Source: a virus. Taken from it: a DNA stretch of 20,470 nucleotides. The notes under the pieces were generated by a model. That model had not been told where the DNA came from. It was given only the letters and a program-made list of their open reading frames with translations, and ran no database searches. The position numbers were made by a program, and so were the translations under genes. Below are positions 1 to 6,162 of this stretch, piece after piece (within the stretch, counting starts at the first letter, position 1; each line of letters begins with the position of its first letter). Where the stretch lies: the IMG/VR virus record IMGVR_UViG_3300046519_000175, positions 1-20,470 of that record; one strand, 5' to 3'.

Positions 1-71
1 GTAGCGCAGTCCGGTAGCGCACTAGCATGGGGTGCTAGGGGTCGAGTGTTCGAATCACTCCGTCCCGACCA
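1..71 (+). tRNA. tRNA-Pro(GGG), 5' end cut by the window edge
   Basis: The cloverleaf can be read directly. The D stem is GCGC (4-7 with 17-20). The anticodon stem is CTAGC/GCTAG (22-26 with 34-38) around the 7-base loop ATGGGGT, with anticodon GGG at 29-31. The T stem is GAGTG/CACTC (44-48 with 56-60) with loop TTCGAAT. The 3' acceptor strand CGTCCCG is at 61-67, the discriminator A at 68 and an encoded CCA at 69-71. Only the last base of the 5' acceptor strand lies in the window. An integrase gene begins 88 bases downstream, so this tRNA is the likely prophage insertion site. Confidence 0.93.
41..71. other. Candidate attL region at the tRNA-Pro 3' end
   Basis: Tyrosine-recombinase prophages commonly insert in the 3' part of a tRNA gene and restore it with a phage-carried copy. 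Here an integrase reads toward the 3' end of tRNA-Pro with only a terminator between them. The T arm and acceptor end are therefore the most likely core. The matching attR lies outside the window, so the exact crossover cannot be seen. The placement is inference. Confidence 0.4.
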
Positions 72-79
72 TATTTTGT

Positions 80-117
80 AAAGGGAATCAGCCACTTACA
101 GGTTTGATTCCCTTTTT
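80..117 (+). terminator. Rho-independent terminator after tRNA-Pro
   Basis: AAAGGGAATCA at 80-90 pairs perfectly with TGATTCCCTTT at 105-115 (11 bp, 14-base loop), and a short T run ends at 117. It ends tRNA transcription. The left side is A-rich, so the same hairpin could also stop leftward int transcripts. Confidence 0.8.
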
Positions 118-159
118 CATTTCTGGACGGCGCAAAACCCGCGCAAAACTGGCGCAAAA

Positions 160-1275
160 CTATCCGGCGATTTCGCTGATATCCAGGTCGGGTACCGCCT
201 CTGACCAGACCACTTCCGCGTGATCCTTCTGGTAGTTTTTGGTCATCTCTTCGCTGGCATGACCAGCAATCTTTTGCCCATCCTTCCCAGCTTTCTTGTA
301 CAGGTGCAGCGACAGTGCTCTGACTTCATGGAAGCCCGGCATCTCTTCTTCCTTCCATCCCTTGTAACAATCCGCTGCCTCCCGCGCTTCCTTGAAAGCC
401 CTGGTCAGATACCGTTCCTCAATTTTGGTCCAGTGCTCTTTCGTTTCAGCCTGCTTCTGTTTCTTTCGCTCCGGCCGCCGGTGAATTAGAAAAGGCGAGA
501 CGATGTTGTCTCGGCAGTGGCTGATGACCCGCTGAAGCTCAGGTGTAACCCTGAACCTGATCCATGCCATGTCCGACGCTTTCGCGGTCTTTTGCTGGAC
601 CACGTAGAGGTATCCATCCTTCACGTCCTCGAACTTCATGGACAGAATGTCGGTGCGCCGCTGCGCGGTGATCAGCGCCAGATCGATTGCGTTCTGCAGC
701 CAAGCGGGCGATTTCTCCCGGATGGCTTTCAGGCCTTCGACGGTGTGGCGCTTGCGGGCCTTCTTTTCGATCCGGCTGATCGTGCTAATTGCTGGGTTGT
801 CGGGGCATAGCCCCTTCGCTGCGGCGTGGTTGAATATATCGATCAGCAGTGCGCGGCACTGGTTCGCGGTGCGCGGCGTAACGGAATCCAGCAGCTCGGC
901 GATCATACGAATCGTGATCTGGTCTATCGCTTTTCCCTCGAACGCCTTGCGGAAGCGACGGAAGTGGACGGCGTATAGGCCGAGCGTTCCCGCTGAAAGC
1001 TCACGGGGAGGCAGCACCTTTTCTTCGTACTGGGTCAGGAACGCGGTGAACAGCTCGGCAGATTCGCCCATCACCGAGCCAACCAGGTCGGCGCCCTGCA
1101 TGAAGGCGAGGTTCAATTGTTTGGCCGCGTCTACCGCTTTCACTCGATCTGCTCCGAACGGAAACCATTTGCCGTCAGTCGGCCTGCGGTACCGGTAAGT
1201 CCCGCGCCGATCATCCAGGTAGAGGTTCGGCGGCAAGCCTCTGTTCGACTTATTGCGCGGCCTTGGGACCATCAT
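160..1275 (-). CDS. int: Phage integrase, tyrosine recombinase (lambda type)
   Basis: This 371-aa site-specific recombinase would insert and excise the prophage at the neighbouring tRNA-Pro gene. The N-terminus (about residues 1-50, rich in R/K with an RRGTYRYRRPTDGK segment) resembles the arm-binding domain of lambda Int. A core-binding domain follows (about 70-175), then the catalytic domain. Its visible catalytic residues are Arg206/207 (ITAQRRTD), Lys229 (QQKTAK), the HEVR box (His316, Arg319), His339 (IAGH) and the nucleophile Tyr348 (KNYQ). The start at 1275 was chosen because AAAGGAG lies six bases upstream. An in-frame extension to 1338 has no such site and reads into xis. The start overlaps the xis stop by 4 bases, so the two are probably translated together. 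Length and motifs are normal for the family, with no sign of decay. Confidence 0.95.
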   Translation of the reverse strand: MMVPRPRNKSNRGLPPNLYLDDRRGTYRYRRPTDGKWFPFGADRVKAVDAAKQLNLAFMQGADLVGSVMGESAELFTAFLTQYEEKVLPPRELSAGTLGLYAVHFRRFRKAFEGKAIDQITIRMIAELLDSVTPRTANQCRALLIDIFNHAAAKGLCPDNPAISTISRIEKKARKRHTVEGLKAIREKSPAWLQNAIDLALITAQRRTDILSMKFEDVKDGYLYVVQQKTAKASDMAWIRFRVTPELQRVISHCRDNIVSPFLIHRRPERKKQKQAETKEHWTKIEERYLTRAFKEAREAADCYKGWKEEEMPGFHEVRALSLHLYKKAGKDGQKIAGHASEEMTKNYQKDHAEVVWSEAVPDLDISEIAG

Positions 1276-1484
1276 GCAGCTCCTTTCAATACCATCGCTA
1301 CGAGCTCGTTGCCGGCGGATTTGTTGAAAGCCGCCCAATCGATATACCAGAGTTTCCCGATCTGCTCGCCCGGAAGCTTGCCGTCTCGGATGTAGTTGCG
1401 GATCGCCTGGGAGCAGGGTGGTGTACCGTTCTCCCCCCAGCGCCGGCGGCGGAATTCGCTGATCTTGATCAGTTCGCGCTTCAT
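1272..1484 (-). CDS. xis: Excisionase / small MerR-like DNA-binding protein
   Basis: This is a 70-aa basic protein with an N-terminal EFRRRRWGENGTPPCSQAI stretch, then RNYIRDGKLPGEQIGKLWYIDW. That is the winged-helix pattern (helix, 'I..G.lPg..iGk.w.vd') seen in phage excisionases. It would bend attachment-site DNA to direct Int toward excision. The start at 1484 is favoured because ATGA joins it to the upstream gene's stop and the protein begins MKREL. The longer frame to 1556 adds a stretch that only shadows the upstream gene. It sits directly before int in a three-gene overlapping cassette, the usual xis-int arrangement. The assignment rests on pattern and position. Confidence 0.8.
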   Translation of the reverse strand: MKRELIKISEFRRRRWGENGTPPCSQAIRNYIRDGKLPGEQIGKLWYIDWAAFNKSAGNELVAMVLKGAA

Positions 1485-1903
1485 GGCGTCACCATCCGTC
1501 GAGCCCAGCTGACATACGGTCCATCCTCGGTATCGAAGATGCCCATCAGAAACCATTCAGGTCCGGGTGAAGCAGGGTTCCAGGCCGTGCACGCAGCATC
1601 TTCTTCGGGAAGATCATAGGTCTCGTCACCCGCATGCCAGCCTTTCAGCTCAAGCTTTTGTTCAGCCACCCAGGCGAGATATGGCGCTGGGTCTTCGCCT
1701 TCCCCAAAGTCCGGGACATCTGGATGCCACCACCAACCATCTTTATCGCGAACAACCTCGGCCGGCCCGAAAATCTTCGGCGAATGGATGGAACACGGTG
1801 TGACGTAAAAGACATTCGAATACTGGCCGCCGCCGTCGCTGAAGCGCGATGTGCAGCCACACTGTGCTGGATTGTCGTTCACGAAAATGATTTCTTCAGG
1901 CAT
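1481..1903 (-). CDS. Phage protein of unknown function, upstream of xis
   Basis: I do not recognise the family of this 140-aa protein. It is acidic and rich in aromatic residues, with a GWWWHPDVPDFGEGED segment in the middle, a Cys-rich N-terminal part (QCGCTSRF) and a C-terminal TEDGPYVSWARRM end. No membrane segment or signal peptide is visible. GAGG lies about eight bases before the ATG. Its stop overlaps the xis start by 4 bases (1481-1484), so it is the first gene of a coupled cassette with xis and int. It may serve integration or simply share that promoter. The leftward promoter would lie in 1904-2048. Confidence 0.8.
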   Translation of the reverse strand: MPEEIIFVNDNPAQCGCTSRFSDGGGQYSNVFYVTPCSIHSPKIFGPAEVVRDKDGWWWHPDVPDFGEGEDPAPYLAWVAEQKLELKGWHAGDETYDLPEEDAACTAWNPASPGPEWFLMGIFDTEDGPYVSWARRMVTP

Positions 1904-2048
1904 GACTTCGTCCTCGCCGCATACGCAGCAGGCAATTGGAATTGGAAATATGAGCCGTCGATCCGGTTGAATTGAATTAGCTGATCAACCACGACTCACA
2001 GATAGATGGAATCGATAACCGATTGCTTTTAGTAAGTAGGTTTTCCGT

Positions 2049-2267
2049 ATGCAGACCGCAAACGATTTCCGTTTCACAGCCCATTCGCTCCTGCTTGCCT
2101 TGGATGAGTCGACCATCAACATGATGAAGATGGTGGTGGTCTCTTCCATGGGAAGTCCTGCCTGGAAGTCCGCAGTAATCGTGCAGCAGGCTTCGTTCGC
2201 GGCTCTTCATTTGCATCTCGGGCATGTAGACGCTCCAGCTTTAATGCTGCAGGGTTCGGCCAGATAG
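2049..2267 (+). CDS. Small rightward ORF, hypothetical
   Basis: This reads as a 72-aa product starting MQTANDF, with a hydrophobic middle (MMKMVVVSSM) and a helical AVIVQQASFAALHLHL stretch. Codon third positions are moderately G+C-rich, as in a real gene. The ribosome site is weak (AGG nine bases before the ATG) and no family is recognised. The position supports it: a rightward gene between two leftward genes (1481-1903 and 2316-3224) continues the alternating pattern of the next 7 kb. The opposite-strand frame at 1977-2225 looks less protein-like because of its His- and Arg-rich low-complexity middle. The locus might instead be non-coding. Confidence 0.4.
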   Translation: MQTANDFRFTAHSLLLALDESTINMMKMVVVSSMGSPAWKSAVIVQQASFAALHLHLGHVDAPALMLQGSAR

Positions 2268-2286
2268 CCGCGCAGCAGGCAGTAGA

Positions 2287-2298
2287 GATAGGGTGGGG
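2287..2298. repeat. GATAGGGTGGGG intergenic repeat (copy 1)
   Basis: Related G-rich words lie next to the stop codons of leftward genes at 2287-2298, 12707-12720 (GAATAGGGTGGGGG) and 14439-14450 (GATGGGGTGGGG). A looser copy is in the non-coding stretch at 15018-15033. In the leftward mRNA they read as C-rich CCCCACCCTATC just after the coding region. The role is unknown. Confidence 0.5.
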
Positions 2299-2315
2299 CC
2301 GAACGGGCGGCGCTG

Positions 2316-3224
2316 TTATTCGTGGGGCTTAGCGGTTGGCGCGGATTGGCCGGCGAGGAAATCCAAGACCGATTCGCAATGCGCAGGGGTTGGCGAGCTA
2401 CCGTGCTTCAGGAGTTCTCGCGCTGTGGCGATGTCGGATTCAAGATCGTCGACGCGCTGATCGGCGACGTTCAAGCGCTGCTGGAGTGCGGCGTTCTCGG
2501 CCTGAAGGCGCGTAAAAATCTGCTGTACCTCGTCGCCCGGGTACAGAGGGTAAGTCCCGCCTTTTTCCCTGCACTGCTGCAGCCAGCCTGGTCTCTCGAA
2601 ACTGACTGCATATTCGCCATCTCTACCCAAAAGCTTTTCCGCTTCAAGCTTCATAACTGGACGAGGCAGCTGAACCTCCCCGCCAGAAGGTGGAACAGGC
2701 GCGGCATCAGCGGCCTGCTCTGCGTTAGGATCGAACTGAATTTTCATCCCTAGCGCTTCAGCGAGGTTCTTCTCGATAGTGGCGCCCTTAGATTTGCTCC
2801 AGCCCGGTAGCAGGTAGATCGACCCACACAAACCGAGGCGAGTCAGGTCGTACGCCATGTAGTCGGACCATTCCAGATTGTCAGCCAATGAGTGCTCGGC
2901 CGGATTTTCTACCGTCCAGCCGTTCTCGCGAAGCATCGCAGCCGCTGCGTTAAATACTGGAAAGTTGAAGTCTGGAATTCCGCTCATTGGTCCAGCCACG
3001 TAGATACGGCCTGCACGCTCTGCCGCAGTTGGTACAGGACATCCAAAGCCCTTTACCGCGGAGCCTGTTTTTTCTGGGCGGGCGTACACTGGCCGTTCGA
3101 AGCGCCCGGTCTGTTCCCGCATCATCAGTATGCAGTCCGCGATCCCGGCTTCCAGGTTGCGAGCGTCTTCACGGGTGACGTAGGCCATCGGCTTTAGAAG
3201 ATCAATTTGAGTTTCTGTTGGCAT
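2316..3224 (-). CDS. DUF4406-domain phage protein with coiled-coil tail
   Basis: This 302-aa protein carries a DUF4406-like domain at about residues 73-163: RIYVAGPMSGIPDFNFPVF, a NPAEH motif, DYMAYDLTRL, then a LLPGWSKSKGATIEKNLAEALG end. DUF4406 resembles nucleoside deoxyribosyltransferases in fold, and these phage proteins have no proven role. The N-terminal ~70 residues are a separate region. A Pro/Ala-rich linker follows the domain, and a helical segment near residues 230-280 with an LQAENAALQQRLNVADQRVDDLESD repeat pattern predicts a coiled coil. The start at 3224 is chosen for AGGG eight bases upstream. A TTG at 3245 sits inside an upstream palindrome. It is divergent from the membrane-protein gene to its right. 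Confidence 0.85.
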   Translation of the reverse strand: MPTETQIDLLKPMAYVTREDARNLEAGIADCILMMREQTGRFERPVYARPEKTGSAVKGFGCPVPTAAERAGRIYVAGPMSGIPDFNFPVFNAAAAMLRENGWTVENPAEHSLADNLEWSDYMAYDLTRLGLCGSIYLLPGWSKSKGATIEKNLAEALGMKIQFDPNAEQAADAAPVPPSGGEVQLPRPVMKLEAEKLLGRDGEYAVSFERPGWLQQCREKGGTYPLYPGDEVQQIFTRLQAENAALQQRLNVADQRVDDLESDIATARELLKHGSSPTPAHCESVLDFLAGQSAPTAKPHE

Positions 3225-3236
3225 GGCGATATCCCT

Positions 3237-3282
3237 GTAACCCAATCAGGTTACTTTTCGAGATGTAACCTCTGGAGGTTAC
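3237..3282. promoter_or_regulatory. Two tandem GTAACC-N6-GGTTAC palindromes (operator candidate)
   Basis: The two 18-bp sites are at 3237-3254 and 3265-3282, with centres 28 bp apart, in the divergent space between a leftward and a rightward gene. The second site has full 8-bp arms (GTAACCTC / GAGGTTAC). They look like paired operators for a dimeric repressor controlling both genes. The second site also contains the GGAGG that would serve a TTG start at 3284, so it could act as an RNA hairpin that hides this ribosome site. The binding protein is unknown. Confidence 0.6.
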
Positions 3283-3283
3283 T

Positions 3284-3979
3284 TTGAGGTGGTCGGATGG
3301 TAGTGTTTGCAAAGAATTTATGGAGGAGATGTTGTTGGACGGAAATTTCTCAGAACGAATCGCTCGCTACTCCATTTGGTTACTTTGGGGTCTTATGGCT
3401 ATAGGGGCGATTCTTTGGCTGCTTGTAGGATCAGTTGCGTACTGGGTTCGTGATGGCTGGCTGCCAGCAGACTCAGCTGGATGGGTCCAAGCAATAGGTG
3501 CGTTCATAGCCATTGCCGTTGCGATAGCGCTACCTTACTTTCAAAGTCGCCAGCAACAGACTGAAAGCAGAGCAGCTGCACTGCGAGAGCGTCTCGATGG
3601 TCGCAATGCTACCTATGCCTTAATGCATCATATGGAAAGCTTATATAAGAGACTGAAGGTCTACATTCGCCCTTCATATTCTTTATTCGGCGGGCCATTG
3701 AGCGGAGCGCGCGAGGATTCTTTGCTTCACGAGTTAAAACAGGCAGCGTCGATGCTTAGAGAAATCCCCGTGACTGCTATTTCTAATGAAATGGTGTTCT
3801 TCGTCATTGGATTGAGGGAGGTTGCCAATTATGGTGAATTTGTAGCTAATGCCATTGAGTCTAGAACGGTTCATCAACCTGATTGGTTAAGCTATCGAAG
3901 CAAGGCTTTCGCAAATCACGAGCTTTTAGTTCGTTGGATGAAGGAGCTAGACGAACTTGAAATGGAATCAAGAAAGTAG
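3284..3979 (+). CDS. Membrane protein of unknown function, two TM helices
   Basis: The product is up to 231 aa. Two hydrophobic helices are visible, at about residues 28-52 (YSIWLLWGLMAIGAILWLLV) and 66-86 (WVQAIGAFIAIAVAIALPYF), followed by a ~145-residue helical, charged region that would face the cytoplasm. I recognise no enzyme motif. A TTG at 3284 has GGAGG five bases upstream, but later starts are possible (ATG 3320, ATG 3329), so the N-terminus is uncertain. Base composition is clearly more A+T-rich than the surrounding phage genes, and the gene points against the operon. Both fit a cargo gene (moron). A role in superinfection exclusion or another lysogen trait is a guess from topology and context. 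Confidence 0.75.
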   Translation: MRWSDGSVCKEFMEEMLLDGNFSERIARYSIWLLWGLMAIGAILWLLVGSVAYWVRDGWLPADSAGWVQAIGAFIAIAVAIALPYFQSRQQQTESRAAALRERLDGRNATYALMHHMESLYKRLKVYIRPSYSLFGGPLSGAREDSLLHELKQAASMLREIPVTAISNEMVFFVIGLREVANYGEFVANAIESRTVHQPDWLSYRSKAFANHELLVRWMKELDELEMESRK

Positions 3980-4005
3980 GGCCAGAGAATAATACCCTTG
4001 GCTTC

Positions 4006-4923
4006 TTAAACGGCGGCCATCAGCGCTTCGATCACGCGCTGGCCGGCGAGCGGGGGAACCGCGTTGCCAGCCATGTGCACCGTCAGGCGATGGCTGTCCG
4101 GACGCTTGGTGTTGGCGGGGAAGGACATGGCCAGCAAGTTCTCGTTGGCCGTGAGCATCCGCATCTTGTCGCCGTTCACGATTGCCCAGCGGTCCCGCGT
4201 AGTGATGGTGCCGATAGGGCGGGTGAGGGCGCGGCCGCTGCGGGTGTTGCCGTAGTAGCTGAACAGGAACTGATCGCCATATGCTGCGCGACCGGCCTTC
4301 ACCCGTTCCAGCGTTGCGGCGGCTCGCCCTGGGCGTTCGATATCAGCCCAGCGGCCGGCTTCCAAATCGATGAACGAATTCGCCGCGGTGTGACGCTCTG
4401 GCCTGAGGTCGAGCATCAGCGGCGCCGCGCTTCGTGTGCAGACGAGGAACATGCGGACCCGGTTCTGAGGTACGCCCAGATCTGCACAATCGACTATGTG
4501 TGGCGCGACCTGATATCCCAGCGAGCGCATGGCCGACAGCCACGCCGGATACAGCGCCCAGTCCACGAACTCAGGAACGTTCTCGACGATGGCCGCTTCG
4601 GGTCTGTGAAACTCCAGCGCCGAGACAACTGCCCAGGCCGTGGACCGGCTTGAGTCGTGCTGCGGATTTCCGGACGACTTGCCGCGCGCCTTGGAGTGGC
4701 CTTGGCAGCAGGGCGAGGCCAGCAAGATGTCGTGACTCGGCACCTTGGTCCAGTCCGCCTGGTGCAGGTCTTGGCAGATGTGCTGAGTGTCCGGGTGGTT
4801 CGCGCTGTGCCACTCTACCGCGACCGGCCAGTGGTTGGCGGCCCAGAGTACTTCGACACCCGCTGCGCGGGCACCGGTGGACCATCCACCGAGGCCGGCA
4901 AACAGATCTATAGCCGTGGCCAT
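4006..4923 (-). CDS. DNA (cytosine-5)-methyltransferase
   Basis: This 305-aa C5 methyltransferase would transfer a methyl group from S-adenosylmethionine to cytosine in DNA. Motifs appear in the standard order: motif I DLFAGLGGW (6-14), motif IV ASPCCQGHS with catalytic Cys73 before Gln74 (the usual PPCQ is here PCCQ), motif VI ENV (114-116), motif VIII QNRVRMF (153-159), a variable target-recognition stretch (about 165-245) and motif X AGNAVPP (285-291). No restriction endonuclease gene is recognisable next to it. As an orphan phage enzyme it probably protects phage DNA from host restriction or alters gene expression. The start ATG at 4923 directly precedes motif I. A divergent membrane-protein gene begins about 50 bases to its right. 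Confidence 0.93.
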   Translation of the reverse strand: MATAIDLFAGLGGWSTGARAAGVEVLWAANHWPVAVEWHSANHPDTQHICQDLHQADWTKVPSHDILLASPCCQGHSKARGKSSGNPQHDSSRSTAWAVVSALEFHRPEAAIVENVPEFVDWALYPAWLSAMRSLGYQVAPHIVDCADLGVPQNRVRMFLVCTRSAAPLMLDLRPERHTAANSFIDLEAGRWADIERPGRAAATLERVKAGRAAYGDQFLFSYYGNTRSGRALTRPIGTITTRDRWAIVNGDKMRMLTANENLLAMSFPANTKRPDSHRLTVHMAGNAVPPLAGQRVIEALMAAV

Positions 4924-4972
4924 TATTTAGTCACCATTGTATAGTTTTAAAAGGTAAGTGGAGAAAACGTCG

Positions 4973-5560
4973 ATGAACGTTCTAAATTGGTTACGTTCAA
5001 AAAAAGATGACATAGCGATGCTGCTGTCTTTCATAGCTTTGTTAGTTTCCGCTGGTAGTTTGTATTTGTCGGCTCACGAAACAGATGCTGTTACCGTCAG
5101 GATTGTTGATTTTGATGGTCCGTCAGGTGATTTGAAAAAATTAAATGTGAAAATGGTACTCGCGAACGGAGGAACCCTGCCATATTTGATAAGTGAAATA
5201 ACGATGGTGGTGAGTGAAGATATGGGGGGTGATGGTTATATGTCTTATACTGATGGATCAACCTCTGCGAAAAGCACACCATTTGTTCTAGATAAAGGAG
5301 AAATGGAGTTAGTCGAAATAAAAACGCCTGTTGTAGAAATGGCTGGTAAGAGTAAAAAGCCGCGTCCGGTCTACGTGGCAGCTATAGTGAAGTCAGTCGA
5401 TGTATACGGTGAAGTTCACAGCGTACAGTTATGGTTTGCAGGGACGTGTATAAAGTCGGGGCTTTTTGCTGGGGGCTTTGTTTCATCGCAAAAGTTTTCG
5501 TTGAAGGTAGATAATAAGTCTATTTTTCAGCGTGAGGATGCGAATCCCTGCAATTATTAA
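4973..5560 (+). CDS. N-terminally membrane-anchored protein, unknown family
   Basis: The protein is 195 aa. One membrane helix at about residues 14-33 (IAMLLSFIALLVSAGSLYLS) follows a short Lys/Arg-rich start. The rest (about 40-195) is beta-rich, with alternating hydrophobic strands (VRIVDFD, KMVLANGG, YVAAIVKSVDVYG), like an Ig- or C2-like soluble domain. I recognise no family. The ATG at 4973 has GGAG nine bases upstream. A GTG at 4958 is an alternative. It is much more A+T-rich than the neighbouring methyltransferase and lies divergent from it with only about 50 bases between, suggesting recent acquisition as cargo. The first residues would be cytoplasmic, but which side the C-terminal domain faces cannot be settled from sequence. 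Confidence 0.75.
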   Translation: MNVLNWLRSKKDDIAMLLSFIALLVSAGSLYLSAHETDAVTVRIVDFDGPSGDLKKLNVKMVLANGGTLPYLISEITMVVSEDMGGDGYMSYTDGSTSAKSTPFVLDKGEMELVEIKTPVVEMAGKSKKPRPVYVAAIVKSVDVYGEVHSVQLWFAGTCIKSGLFAGGFVSSQKFSLKVDNKSIFQREDANPCNY

Positions 5561-5609
5561 TTTACGCATTCTAATTTCAACTGAGCGAGCAAGGCGGGCA
5601 AGCACCATT

Positions 5610-5792
5610 TCAACCTGTGTCTCTCGCTGCCAGCTCGGCGAGCTGTTCATGCCAGCCAGTTTCAATCAGTGCCGTCGCAGCCTTTATGTGCTCGACGTGG
5701 ATCATCGCTGACGACTTAATTTCGAGCCGGTAGACAATCATGTCGCCGTCGGCAGGGCAGACGGCCGCAAAGGTGTGCCTGTAGGTGTTCAT
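5610..5792 (-). CDS. Small conserved-looking phage protein
   Basis: This 60-aa product begins MNTYRHTFAAVCPADGDMIVYRLEI, a two-strand start, followed by a helix (HVEHIKAATALIETGWHEQLAELAA). GAGG lies seven bases before the ATG. It resembles short early-region proteins of Pseudomonas phages, as far as I can judge without a search, and has no known function. It converges with the membrane-protein gene on its left and is divergent from the I78-like gene on its right. Confidence 0.75.
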   Translation of the reverse strand: MNTYRHTFAAVCPADGDMIVYRLEIKSSAMIHVEHIKAATALIETGWHEQLAELAARDTG

Positions 5793-5874
5793 GCTGATCC
5801 TCGCCAGTGGCGTGATTCGTGAAAGTGGGCTTTGCTCTCTACTCTCGCTGGCAATTCATTTTTTGGAGGTTGCG

Positions 5875-6162
5875 ATGAGCGGAGGAGGTGATGGTGGTGG
5901 TTCACACGTATGGCCATGGAAGGACAACCGGCCGGTGCCATTCCCCCTTTCGGGGATACCGATGACCATCAAGGATTTGATCGGAAGAAAATGCCGCTTA
6001 GTGCGGTATGGAGATTCCACAACTGCGGATATCGAACCTGGCAGAATCACGGTTTTTTTGAATGAGGACGGAAGAATCCAAGACATTTACCTTGATCCTG
6101 AAACTTCTGATGTGCCACTGACTGCAACATATGGAGGAGGCGGGATGGATAGCGGCGGTTGA
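5875..6162 (+). CDS. Peptidase inhibitor I78-like protein
   Basis: This is a 95-aa protein. The segment at about residues 28-66 (IGRKCRLVRYGDSTTADIEP, then GRITVFLNEDGRIQDI) follows the C-terminal pattern of the I78 family of serine-peptidase inhibitors ('RvirpGDavTmDyrpdRlnvelde.GRI..i'). Known I78 proteins are usually exported, but this one has no signal peptide, only a Gly-rich start (SGGGDGGGSH) and a Gly-rich end. The start at 5875 is set by GGAGG six bases upstream. A longer frame from 5785 reads through the divergent promoter and is unlikely. It would act in the cytoplasm, where the target protease, if any, is unknown. Its stop abuts the convergent methyltransferase stop. Confidence 0.7.
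   Translation: MSGGGDGGGSHVWPWKDNRPVPFPLSGIPMTIKDLIGRKCRLVRYGDSTTADIEPGRITVFLNEDGRIQDIYLDPETSDVPLTATYGGGGMDSGG

Noticed and set aside
1977-2225. Leftward 82-aa frame opposite 2049-2267
   Set aside because: It has a His/Arg-rich middle and no good start, and it breaks the strand pattern of the zone.
4075-4653. Rightward frames opposite the C5 methyltransferase
   Set aside because: The opposite strand carries all methyltransferase motifs in order. These frames have no family features.
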